Positions 1-5,649 of a stretch of 8,209 nt of DNA are shown one piece after another; positions within the stretch are counted from its first letter, which is position 1, and each line of letters opens with the position of its first letter. Below the pieces are notes generated by a model. That model saw only the letters and a program-made list of their open reading frames with translations. It was not told the origin of the DNA and searched no databases. This DNA is from Caulobacteraceae bacterium (lineage in GTDB: Bacteria > Pseudomonadota > Alphaproteobacteria > Caulobacterales > Caulobacteraceae): the NCBI GenBank assembly GCA_004144935.1, contig SDZP01000148.1:1-8209 (forward strand). The letters run 5' to 3'. The translations under genes were made by a program, and so were the position numbers.

Positions 1-273
1 ATGATCGTCGCCGGCACCCTGACCAACAAGATGGCCCCGGCCCTGCGCAAGGTCTACGACCAGATGCCGGAGCCCCGCTACGTCATCTCCATGGGTAGCT
101 GCGCCAACGGCGGCGGCTACTATTATTACTCCTACTCGGTCGTCCGGGGCTGCGACCGGGTGGTGCCCGTCGACATCTATATCCCGGGTTGCCCGCCCAC
201 CGCCGAGGCTCTGGTCTATGGCGTGCTGCAGCTGCAGAAGAAGATCCGCCGGACGGGGACCATCGAGCGATGA
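1..273 (+). CDS. nuoB: NADH-quinone oxidoreductase subunit B (NuoB), 5'-truncated
   Basis: This is the C-terminal 90 residues of NuoB (PSST/Nqo6), the connecting-module subunit that carries cluster N2, the last iron-sulfur cluster before quinone. The family is usually about 160-190 residues, so the ATG at position 1 is an internal methionine and the true start lies upstream of the window. Two of the four N2 ligands are visible, in the GSCAN motif (Cys34 of the fragment) and in PGCPP (Cys64). The adjacent double-cysteine pair lies outside the window. The tail, with QLQKKIRR, is typical of alphaproteobacterial and mitochondrial homologues. One residue is odd: the family motif GGGYYHYSYS reads with Tyr at the His position (fragment residue 42, codon TAT). 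The stop codon overlaps the nuoC start (ATGA), which implies coupled translation. Identification is very secure. Confidence 0.97.
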   Translation: MIVAGTLTNKMAPALRKVYDQMPEPRYVISMGSCANGGGYYYYSYSVVRGCDRVVPVDIYIPGCPPTAEALVYGVLQLQKKIRRTGTIER

Positions 274-914
274 GCCTGACCCATGCCGAACTGGATGCGG
301 GCCTCGAGGCCCTCGGCCAGTCCATCGTCGCCAACAGCGCCGGGGCCATCGTCTCCTATGACGTGTCGTTCGGGGAGCTGACGGTCAGCGCCCAGATGAA
401 CCGCATCGTCGAGGCCCTGACCCAGCTGCGCGATCACCCCGACTGCCGGTTCCACCAGCTGATCGACCTGTGCGGCGTCGACTATCCCGACCGCGCCCAG
501 CGGTTCGAGGTCGTCTACCACCTGCTGTCGATGGTGAAGAACCACCGCATCCGGGTGAAGATATCGACCGACGAGGACACCCCCGTGCCGTCGATCGTGC
601 CGGTCTATCCGGTCGCCGACTGGTTCGAGCGCGAGGCGTTCGACATGTACGGCATCTTCTTCTCGGACCACCCGGACCTGCGCCGCATCCTGACCGACTA
701 CGGGTTCCACGGGCACCCGCTGCGCAAGGACTTCCCGATGACCGGCTATGTCGAGGTCCGCTACGACGACGAGCTGAAGCGGGTGGTCTACGAGCCGGTG
801 AAGATAGCCGAGTTCCGTCAGTTCGACTTCCTCAGCCCCTGGGAAGGCGCCCAGTACGCGCTGCCCGGCGATGACAAGGCCCCCCAGCAAGCTAAAGGGG
901 AGCAGCCGAAATGA
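270..914 (+). CDS. nuoC: NADH-quinone oxidoreductase subunit C (NuoC, 30 kDa subunit)
   Basis: NuoC is a 214-residue structural subunit of the connecting module of complex I. It carries no cofactor and packs against NuoD and NuoB on the cytoplasmic side. The 30-kDa signature is present at about residues 120-128 (EREAFDMYG), followed by the DHPDLRRIL stretch and then HPLRKDFP at about 149-156. The C-terminal block with the FDFLSPWEG motif matches mitochondrial and alphaproteobacterial members. The ATG at 270 is chosen because it overlaps the nuoB stop in an ATGA junction and gives the normal family length; a longer reading to 189 would overlap nuoB heavily. The last ~15 residues are a polar Q/K-rich tail. 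The stop overlaps the nuoD start, again as ATGA. That nuoC is separate from nuoD argues against an enterobacterial source. Confidence 0.97.
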   Translation: MSLTHAELDAGLEALGQSIVANSAGAIVSYDVSFGELTVSAQMNRIVEALTQLRDHPDCRFHQLIDLCGVDYPDRAQRFEVVYHLLSMVKNHRIRVKISTDEDTPVPSIVPVYPVADWFEREAFDMYGIFFSDHPDLRRILTDYGFHGHPLRKDFPMTGYVEVRYDDELKRVVYEPVKIAEFRQFDFLSPWEGAQYALPGDDKAPQQAKGEQPK

Positions 915-2161
915 CCGGCTCCAACGCGCCCGCCGAAGCGACCGACTTCTTCCGCGACGAACCGACCTCGCCGGCCGTGCCTGAGACTCCGGTCCGCAAG
1001 TTCAACCTCAATTTCGGTCCGCAACACCCGGCCGCCCACGGCGTGCTGCGCCTGGTGCTGGAGCTCGACGGGGAAGTGGTCGAGCGGGTCGACCCGCACA
1101 TCGGCCTGCTGCACCGCGGCACCGAGAAGCTGATGGAGGCCCGCACCTACCTCCAGAACATCCCCTACTTCGACCGCCTCGATTACGTGGCGCCGATGAA
1201 TCAGGAGCATGCCTTCTGCCTGGCCATCGAGAAGCTGGTCGGCATCGAGGTGCCGATCCGGGGCAGCATCATCCGGGTGCTCTATTCCGAGATCGGCCGC
1301 ATCCTCAGCCACCTGCTGAACGTCACGACCCAGGCGATGGACGTCGGCGCGCTCACCCCGCCCCTCTGGGGGTTTGAGGAGCGCGAGAAGCTGATGGTGT
1401 TCTACGAGCGGGCCTGCGGCGCTCGCCTGCACTCGAACTACTTCCGGCCCGGCGGCGTCCACCAGGACCTGCCCGACCAGCTGGTCGAGGACATCGACAG
1501 CTGGGCCAAGGCCTTCCCGAAGGTCTGCGACGATATCGAGGGCCTGATCACCGAGAACCGCATCTTCAAGCAGCGCAACGTCGACATCGGCGTGGTGACC
1601 AAGGAAGAGGCGATGGCCTGGGGCTTCTCCGGCGTCATGGTGCGGGGCTCCGGCATCGCCTGGGACCTGCGCCGCAACCAGCCCTACGAGTGCTACAACG
1701 ACTTCGACTTCCAGATCCCGCTGGGCAAGAACGGCGACTGCTACGATCGCTATCTCTGCCGCATGCAGGAGATGCGCGAGTCCACCAAGATCATCCGCCA
1801 GGCCTGTGAAAAGCTGCGCACCGTGCGTGGCCCGGTGATGACGGAAGACAACAAGATCACCCCGCCGCGCCGCGCCGAGATGAAGCGGTCGATGGAAGCC
1901 CTGATCCACCACTTCAAACTCTACACCGAAGGCTTCCGCACCCCGGAAGGCGAGGTCTACGCGATGGTGGAAGCGCCCAAGGGCGAGTTCGGCGTCTATC
2001 TGGTCAGCGACGGCACCAACAAGCCCTACCGCTGCAAGATCCGCGCGCCGGGCTTCCCGCATCTTGCCGCGATGGACTGGATGAACCGGGGCCACATGCT
2101 GGCCGACGTCTCGGCGATCCTGGGCAGCCTGGACATCGTGTTCGGGGAAATCGACCGATGA
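911..2161 (+). CDS. nuoD: NADH-quinone oxidoreductase subunit D (NuoD, 49 kDa subunit)
   Basis: NuoD is a 416-residue subunit that, with NuoB, forms the quinone-binding pocket of complex I. It descends from the large subunit of NiFe hydrogenases but has lost the metal ligands. The motif GPQHPAAHGVLRL (residues 36-48) supplies His43. DRLDY (88-92) supplies Tyr92. By alignment these match His38 and Tyr87 of Thermus Nqo4, the residues known to contact the quinone headgroup. The protein ends in the canonical SLDIVFGEIDR. A roughly 30-residue acidic, variable N-terminal extension precedes the conserved core. The start at 911 has a strong Shine-Dalgarno sequence (AAAGGGGAG, 894-902) and overlaps the nuoC stop. 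The nuoD stop is in turn overlapped by the ATG of a small downstream ORF. No frameshift is seen. Confidence 0.98.
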   Translation: MTGSNAPAEATDFFRDEPTSPAVPETPVRKFNLNFGPQHPAAHGVLRLVLELDGEVVERVDPHIGLLHRGTEKLMEARTYLQNIPYFDRLDYVAPMNQEHAFCLAIEKLVGIEVPIRGSIIRVLYSEIGRILSHLLNVTTQAMDVGALTPPLWGFEEREKLMVFYERACGARLHSNYFRPGGVHQDLPDQLVEDIDSWAKAFPKVCDDIEGLITENRIFKQRNVDIGVVTKEEAMAWGFSGVMVRGSGIAWDLRRNQPYECYNDFDFQIPLGKNGDCYDRYLCRMQEMRESTKIIRQACEKLRTVRGPVMTEDNKITPPRRAEMKRSMEALIHHFKLYTEGFRTPEGEVYAMVEAPKGEFGVYLVSDGTNKPYRCKIRAPGFPHLAAMDWMNRGHMLADVSAILGSLDIVFGEIDR

Positions 2162-2268
2162 TGATCGGCCTGACCGCCGTCGCCCTTGCGGCCCTGGCGG
2201 CGGCCATCGCCGTCGCGCGCGCCCGTCAGACCAAACCCGTACGCGTGCGAGCCCGCAAGGACCGCTGA
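2158..2268 (+). CDS. 36-residue single-helix small protein between nuoD and nuoE
   Basis: This is a very short reading frame that I do not recognise. It begins with two tandem ATG codons (2158 and 2161). The first overlaps the nuoD stop as ATGA, the same junction used at nuoB/nuoC and nuoC/nuoD. A purine-rich GGGGAAA sits at about 2144-2150 at suitable spacing, although inside nuoD coding sequence. The predicted product has a hydrophobic N-terminal segment rich in Ala, Leu, Val and Ile (residues 3-21), long enough for one membrane helix. A strongly basic tail (Arg/Lys-rich, residues 22-36) follows and by the positive-inside rule should face the cytoplasm. It could be a complex I accessory peptide, a translational bridge carrying ribosomes from nuoD to nuoE, or chance. 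The coupling and the membrane-like composition favour a real gene, but no homology evidence is available here. Confidence 0.55.
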   Translation: MMIGLTAVALAALAAAIAVARARQTKPVRVRARKDR

Positions 2269-2299
2269 CGGCCGCCCGATTATTTTCTGAGAGATTCCG

Positions 2300-2986
2300 A
2301 TGTCCGTCCGCCGCCTCGCCCAAGTCCAGCCCGACAGCTTCGCCTTCACGCCGGAGTCGATGGAGACCGTCCATTTCTGGCTGAACAAATACCCGGCCGC
2401 CCGCAAGCAGTCCGGCTCCATCCCCCTGCTGTGGATCGCCCAGAAGCAGGAAGGCTGGGTCTCGAAGCCGGCCATCGAGCTGGTCGCCCAGATGCTGGAG
2501 ATGCCGGTGATCCGGGTGCTGGAGGTCGCGACCTTCTACACCATGTTCCAGCTGGAGCCGGTCGGTAAGGTCGCCTTCGTGCAGCTGTGCGGCACGACCC
2601 CCTGCATGATCCGCGGCGCCGGTTCGCTGGCCGCCGTGCTGAAGGCGAAGATCGGGCCGAAGAACCATGTCTCGGCCGACGGCAAGTTCAGCTGGGAAGA
2701 GGTCGAGTGCCTCGGCGCCTGCTGCAACGCCCCGATGGCGGCGATCAACGACTATTACTACGAGGACCTGACGCCCGAGAGCCTGGCGGGAATCCTCGAC
2801 GACTTCGCGGCCGGCAAGTCGCCCAAGCCCGGCTCGTACGACGGCCGGGTCTCGTCGGAGCCCAAGGGCGCGATCCACACCCTGACCGATCCCAAGCTCT
2901 ACGACGGCAGCTACGCCAAGAAGCTGAAGCTGCCGAACGCGCCGGAAAAGGCCAAGAAGGCCAAGGCCGACCAGGCTCCGGCGTAA
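2300..2986 (+). CDS. nuoE: NADH-quinone oxidoreductase subunit E (NuoE, 24 kDa subunit)
   Basis: NuoE is a 228-residue thioredoxin-like ferredoxin subunit. It holds the 2Fe-2S cluster N1a beside the flavin of NuoF in the NADH-oxidising module. The four cluster ligands are clear: Cys97 and Cys102 in the LCGTTPC motif, and Cys137 and Cys141 in ECLGACC. The N-terminal helical domain (about residues 15-85), with its EVATFYTMF motif, is typical. After about residue 165 comes a C-terminal extension ending in a Lys/Ala-rich tail (KAKKAKADQAPA). Extensions here are common in alphaproteobacterial NuoE but vary between species. The start at 2300 has a GAGAGA ribosome-binding sequence at 2289-2294. A 31-base gap separates it from the small ORF upstream. 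The next gene starts 8 bases after the stop. Confidence 0.97.
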   Translation: MSVRRLAQVQPDSFAFTPESMETVHFWLNKYPAARKQSGSIPLLWIAQKQEGWVSKPAIELVAQMLEMPVIRVLEVATFYTMFQLEPVGKVAFVQLCGTTPCMIRGAGSLAAVLKAKIGPKNHVSADGKFSWEEVECLGACCNAPMAAINDYYYEDLTPESLAGILDDFAAGKSPKPGSYDGRVSSEPKGAIHTLTDPKLYDGSYAKKLKLPNAPEKAKKAKADQAPA

Positions 2987-2994
2987 GAACGGCC

Positions 2995-3234
2995 GTGGCG
3001 GACCGGGTCACCTTCAGCGAGCTGATCGCCCACAAGCCCCTGGTGTTCGCCTGGGTCTGGGAGATGGTCTGCCTGGCGGCCGGGATCTACGTCATCTCCA
3101 CGGGCGGCAACGAGCTGCTCTTCATCGCCCTGGTCTTCATGGGCGTCATCCCGTTCGCCATCGTGATGCTATTGTTCCTGCAGGCGCGCAAACGCGGCCC
3201 GGTCGCCGCCAAGCCGAGGAGCATCGTGGAATGA
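2995..3234 (+). CDS. Small two-helix membrane protein (79 aa), unrecognised
   Basis: This is a small integral membrane protein I cannot assign to a family. It starts at GTG 2995, 8 bases after the nuoE stop; no strong Shine-Dalgarno sequence is visible, which fits reinitiation by ribosomes finishing nuoE. There is no alternative ATG upstream of the first helix. The predicted topology is a short polar N-terminus (residues 1-14), helix 1 at about 16-35, a Gly/Asn turn (TGGNEL), helix 2 at about 41-62, and a basic C-terminal tail (ARKRG). A Trp-rich patch (WVW, 20-22) opens helix 1. Basic residues at the C-terminus and the polar N-terminus suggest both ends are cytoplasmic. The stop overlaps the start of the next small membrane gene (ATGA), so the two are probably co-translated. 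A role in complex I assembly or membrane anchoring is only a guess from position. Confidence 0.78.
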   Translation: MADRVTFSELIAHKPLVFAWVWEMVCLAAGIYVISTGGNELLFIALVFMGVIPFAIVMLLFLQARKRGPVAAKPRSIVE

Positions 3235-3509
3235 GCGACGAGCACGCGCGGGAGGCCGAAGTCCTCAACCGCCGCATCGCCTACATCGACCATCTGCGCG
3301 GCCTGCACCGGTTCGAGCGGCTGGTCGGGCTGCTGATCATCCTGGCCGGGGTCGGGATCGTGGTGCTGTCCACCTATACGCCGCTGCCCAAGCTGGTGGT
3401 GCTCTGCGCCTACGCCATGCTGGCGGCGGGCTGGGTGGTGTTCTTCTATGTGATCTGGAAGCGGACGGCCTGGCGCAAGGCCAATCCGTTCGAAACCTGG
3501 AAACCTTAG
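3231..3509 (+). CDS. Small two-helix membrane protein (92 aa), unrecognised
   Basis: This is a second small membrane protein, which I do not recognise. The ATG overlaps the previous stop and is preceded by a good GAGGAG Shine-Dalgarno sequence (3216-3221). The first 28 residues form an acidic-to-basic amphipathic region with several Arg and His residues and a likely helix. They are followed by helix 1 (about 31-48), a short Pro-containing loop (TPLPK) and helix 2 (about 55-76). The tail is basic and aromatic (WKRTAWRK), which places the C-terminus in the cytoplasm. The stop codon (TAG 3507-3509) lies inside the left arm of a predicted RNA hairpin. The overlap with the preceding 79-residue gene suggests a pair that may work together, possibly as a heteromeric membrane complex. 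It lies between nuoE and nuoF, whose products bind each other directly. Confidence 0.85.
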   Translation: MSDEHAREAEVLNRRIAYIDHLRGLHRFERLVGLLIILAGVGIVVLSTYTPLPKLVVLCAYAMLAAGWVVFFYVIWKRTAWRKANPFETWKP

Positions 3510-3530
3510 GGGAGCGTTTCCCCGCAAGGT
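3503..3530 (+). other. GC-rich RNA hairpin at the end of the 92-aa gene
   Basis: The inverted arms ACCTT (3503-3507) and AAGGT (3526-3530) flank an inner stem, GGGG (3509-3512) against CCCC (3520-3523), around a 7-base loop. A small 1x2 internal bulge separates the two stems, giving 9 paired bases. The stop codon of the upstream gene sits inside the left arm. No U-tract follows, so it does not look like an intrinsic terminator. It more likely stabilises a processed mRNA end or paces translation. The pairing is seen in the sequence; the role is inferred. Confidence 0.5.
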
Positions 3531-3544
3531 CGTTTGCTGATAGG

Positions 3545-3561
3545 GCGGGGGCGTTCCCCGC
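3545..3561 (+). other. Second GC-rich hairpin in the nuoF leader
   Basis: A perfect 6-base stem, GCGGGG (3545-3550) with CCCCGC (3556-3561), closes the loop GCGTT. The loop and right arm nearly repeat the first hairpin (GCGTTtCCCCGC versus GCGTTCCCCGC), so the two may have arisen by duplication. The stem ends a few bases before the nuoF ribosome-binding sequence (AGAGACGAG, about 3566-3574). It could influence nuoF translation or RNA processing. There is no U-tract. Confidence 0.45.
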
Positions 3562-3582
3562 GAGAAAGAGACGAGACTATCG

Positions 3583-4902
3583 ATGGTCGGCATCCTGGAA
3601 GACAAGGACCGCATCTTCACCAACCTTTACGGGCTCCAGGACTGGGGCCTCGAAGGCGCGAAGAAGCGTGGCTGCTGGAACGCCACCAAGGACATGCTGG
3701 ACGCCGGCAGCGCCTGGATCATCGACAACGTCAAGAACAGCGGCCTGCGCGGCCGGGGCGGGGCCGGCTTCGGCACCGGCCTGAAGTGGTCGTTCATGCC
3801 CAAGGAGGTGAAGGACGGCCGTCCCCACTACCTGGTCGTCAACGCCGACGAGTCCGAGCCGGGCACCTGCAAGGACCGGGAGATCATGCGCCATGATCCC
3901 CATTTGCTGATCGAAGGCTGCCTGATCGCGTCTTTCGCGATGCAGGCCCACGCCTGCTACATCTACATCCGCGGCGAGTACGTGCGTGAGCGCGAGGTCA
4001 TGGAAGCCGCCATCAAGCAGGCCTACGAGGCCAGGCTGATCGGCAAGGACAATGTCCACGGCTGGGATTTCGACCTCTACATGCACCACGGGGGCGGGGC
4101 CTATATCTGCGGCGAGGAGACCGCGCTGCTCGAAAGCCTGGAAGGCAAGAAGGGCCAGCCGCGCCTCAAGCCGCCGTTCCCGGCCGGGGCCGGCCTCTAC
4201 GGCTGCCCGACGACGGTCAACAACGTCGAATCGATCGCCGTGGTCGGCACCATCCTGCGCCGGGGGGCCGAATGGTTCGCCGGCTTCGGGCGGCCCAACA
4301 ACACCGGCACCAAGCTGTTCTGCGTCTCGGGCCACGTGAACCTGCCGTGCAACGTCGAAGAGACGATGAGCATCAAGTTCCGCACCCTGATCGAGGACCA
4401 CTGCGGCGGCATCCGGGGCGGCTGGGGCAACCTGAAGGCCGTCATCCCGGGCGGCGCCTCGGTGCCGATGATCCCGGCCGAACAGTGCGAAGACCTGTTC
4501 ATGGACTTCGACGCCCTGCGTGAACTGAAGTCGGGCCTCGGCACCGCCGCCGTCATGGTCATGGACAAGGACACCGACCTTGTCCGCGCCATCGCCCGGC
4601 TGAGCTACTTCTACAAGCATGAGAGCTGCGGCCAGTGCACGCCGTGCCGCGAAGGCACCGGCTGGATGTGGCGGGTGATGGAGCGCATGGCGACCGGCGA
4701 GGCCGAGATGCGCGAGATCGACACCCTGCTGGACGTGACCACCCAGGTCGAGGGTCACACCATCTGCGCCCTCGGCGACGCCGCCGCCTGGCCGATCCAG
4801 GGCCTGTTCCGCCACTTCCGCCACGAGGTCGAGGACCGGATCAACAGCTACCGGATCGGCAAGCCGCATGTGCAGGGCGCGACCCTGATCGCGGCGGAGT
4901 AG
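3583..4902 (+). CDS. nuoF: NADH-quinone oxidoreductase subunit F (NuoF, 51 kDa subunit)
   Basis: NuoF is the 439-residue flavoprotein that binds NADH and FMN, takes the hydride, and passes electrons to its 4Fe-4S cluster N3. The glycine-rich nucleotide-binding motif GLRGRGGAGFGTG spans residues 54-66. The FMN-site motif NADESEPGTCKDRE is at 87-100, and the family motif GAYICGEETAL begins at about 172. The N3 ligands are Cys349, Cys352 and Cys355 in ESCGQCTPC, plus Cys395 in HTICALGD. The length and the end match alphaproteobacterial and mitochondrial homologues. The ATG at 3583 follows a purine-rich AGAGACGAG stretch. Unlike most junctions in this operon, nuoF is separated from its upstream neighbour by 73 bases holding two hairpins. 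Downstream it is closely followed by a small membrane gene. Confidence 0.98.
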   Translation: MVGILEDKDRIFTNLYGLQDWGLEGAKKRGCWNATKDMLDAGSAWIIDNVKNSGLRGRGGAGFGTGLKWSFMPKEVKDGRPHYLVVNADESEPGTCKDREIMRHDPHLLIEGCLIASFAMQAHACYIYIRGEYVREREVMEAAIKQAYEARLIGKDNVHGWDFDLYMHHGGGAYICGEETALLESLEGKKGQPRLKPPFPAGAGLYGCPTTVNNVESIAVVGTILRRGAEWFAGFGRPNNTGTKLFCVSGHVNLPCNVEETMSIKFRTLIEDHCGGIRGGWGNLKAVIPGGASVPMIPAEQCEDLFMDFDALRELKSGLGTAAVMVMDKDTDLVRAIARLSYFYKHESCGQCTPCREGTGWMWRVMERMATGEAEMREIDTLLDVTTQVEGHTICALGDAAAWPIQGLFRHFRHEVEDRINSYRIGKPHVQGATLIAAE

Positions 4903-4906
4903 AGCG

Positions 4907-5239
4907 GTGGCGGGCGCCGTTTCGGCCCTGCTGACCATCCTGTTCATGGCGGCGATCAGCGCCGCCCCCCTGATCTCCGCGACCTTCGTCGGCCGGCGCA
5001 TGGGCTATTCGGGCATCGCCCTGATCCTTCCCTGGGCGGCGGCCATCGGGCTGGCGCTGCTGCTGGGGACGGGCTTCTACGGCCTGGCGCAACTCAGCCC
5101 CCGCAATGCCATGCCGATGACCTCGGCCTGGATCGGCGGAACGCTGCTGTCCGGCTACCTGACCACCCTGGTCTATCTGATCGTCCTGGCCATCCGCCGT
5201 CTGTCGAGCCGCCCGTCCGATACCGCGGCGCTGTTTTGA
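4907..5239 (+). CDS. Three-helix membrane protein (110 aa), unrecognised
   Basis: This is a hydrophobic protein with no family I can name. It starts at GTG 4907, 4 bases after the nuoF stop, and has a GGAG Shine-Dalgarno sequence at 4896-4899, within the last codons of nuoF, at 7-base spacing. The predicted membrane segments are about residues 4-27, 36-60 and 73-96. A short basic loop (GRR, 29-31) follows the first helix and a basic tail (RRLSSR) follows the third. That places the first loop and the C-terminus in the cytoplasm if the positive-inside rule holds, although three helices then need one weakly oriented loop. The product is rich in Ala, Leu and Gly, without Cys or His that could suggest a cofactor. 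The stop is overlapped by the TTG start of the next gene. Its position suggests co-expression with nuoF. Confidence 0.8.
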   Translation: MAGAVSALLTILFMAAISAAPLISATFVGRRMGYSGIALILPWAAAIGLALLLGTGFYGLAQLSPRNAMPMTSAWIGGTLLSGYLTTLVYLIVLAIRRLSSRPSDTAALF

Positions 5240-5580
5240 CCGATTTCCTGGCCCGGCATGGCGAGCTGGCCGTCTGGTTCTACTGGATCGGCATGGCGAT
5301 CGTCATCTCGCTGCCGCTCGGCGCCTTGTCGGTCATCCTGCACCGGGCGGGGCGGCGGGGCATCTGGCCGAGTTTTCCCTGGGCCCTAGCGATGCTCTGC
5401 GGGCCGGTCTACGGCATGCTTATCTGGCTGTTTCAGGGAGAGGGCTATTTCCAGCTGGGCTATATCCTCGGCCTGGTCGCCGGCTGGGCCAGCGGGGCCG
5501 GCATCTCGATCGGCATCTCCCTGGTGCTGTTCGCCATCATCGGCATCGGCCCGTCGCACCCGCCTCCCCCAGAGGCTTGA
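5236..5580 (+). CDS. Three-helix membrane protein (114 aa), TTG start, unrecognised
   Basis: This is another membrane protein I do not recognise. The likely start is TTG at 5236, which overlaps the preceding stop as TTGA. No clear Shine-Dalgarno sequence is visible and no good ATG precedes the first helix, so translation probably depends on coupling. The predicted helices are at about residues 12-35, 47-67 and 72-103; the last is long and may be kinked by its Gly-rich stretch. A basic loop with HRAGRRG (36-42) separates the first two helices and should be cytoplasmic. The second region contains an aromatic-Pro motif (FPWAL), and the tail is Pro-rich (SHPPPPEA). With the upstream 110-residue protein it looks like a co-translated pair. 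It could be a membrane permease fragment or a superfamily of small membrane proteins. Function is unknown. Confidence 0.75.
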   Translation: MTDFLARHGELAVWFYWIGMAIVISLPLGALSVILHRAGRRGIWPSFPWALAMLCGPVYGMLIWLFQGEGYFQLGYILGLVAGWASGAGISIGISLVLFAIIGIGPSHPPPPEA

Positions 5581-5602
5581 CGCCGGGACCGCAGGCTCGA
5601 TT
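5577..5602 (+). promoter_or_regulatory. Candidate housekeeping-type promoter before the TM2 gene
   Basis: TTGACGC at 5577-5583 matches the -35 consensus known for Caulobacter housekeeping promoters (TTGACGS). After an 11-base spacer, GCTCGATT at 5595-5602 matches part of the -10 consensus (GCTANAWC) with two mismatches. An alternative reading is GATTAT at 5599-5604, 16 bases from TTGACG, which resembles a generic -10. The site begins in the stop region of the preceding gene. It is predicted by eye only. Confidence 0.35.
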
Positions 5603-5616
5603 ATCCCCCCGGGGCG

Positions 5617-5631
5617 GCGCCGCATCGGCGC
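5617..5631 (+). other. GC hairpin in the leader of the TM2 gene
   Basis: The arms GCGCCG (5617-5622) and CGGCGC (5626-5631) form a perfect 6-base stem around the loop CAT. It ends 5 bases before the ribosome-binding sequence (AGAGGG, about 5637-5642) of the following gene. Just upstream lies the self-complementary CCCCGGGG (5607-5614). No U-tract follows, so a terminator is unlikely. An effect on translation start is possible but unproven. Confidence 0.35.
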
Positions 5632-5649
5632 GCGCGAGAGGGTGAACTG

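Noticed and set aside
2293..2297. GATTC (GANTC, CcrM methylation type) in the nuoE ribosome-binding region
   Set aside because: Several GANTC sites occur across the window, inside genes too, so one near a start is not evidence of cell-cycle control.
818..2878. A 686-codon open frame on the minus strand opposite nuoD and nuoE
   Set aside because: It lies antisense to two certain genes, has low-complexity Arg/Asp/Val/His-rich composition and no family resemblance. Long antisense frames are expected in high-G+C coding DNA.
3503..3561. Rho-independent terminator before nuoF
   Set aside because: The hairpins are GC-rich but neither is followed by a T-tract, and termination would cut off nuoF.
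3577..5001. A 474-codon minus-strand frame opposite nuoF
   Set aside because: This is a composition artefact of the G+C-rich codon pattern of nuoF; no recognisable domain or start signal.
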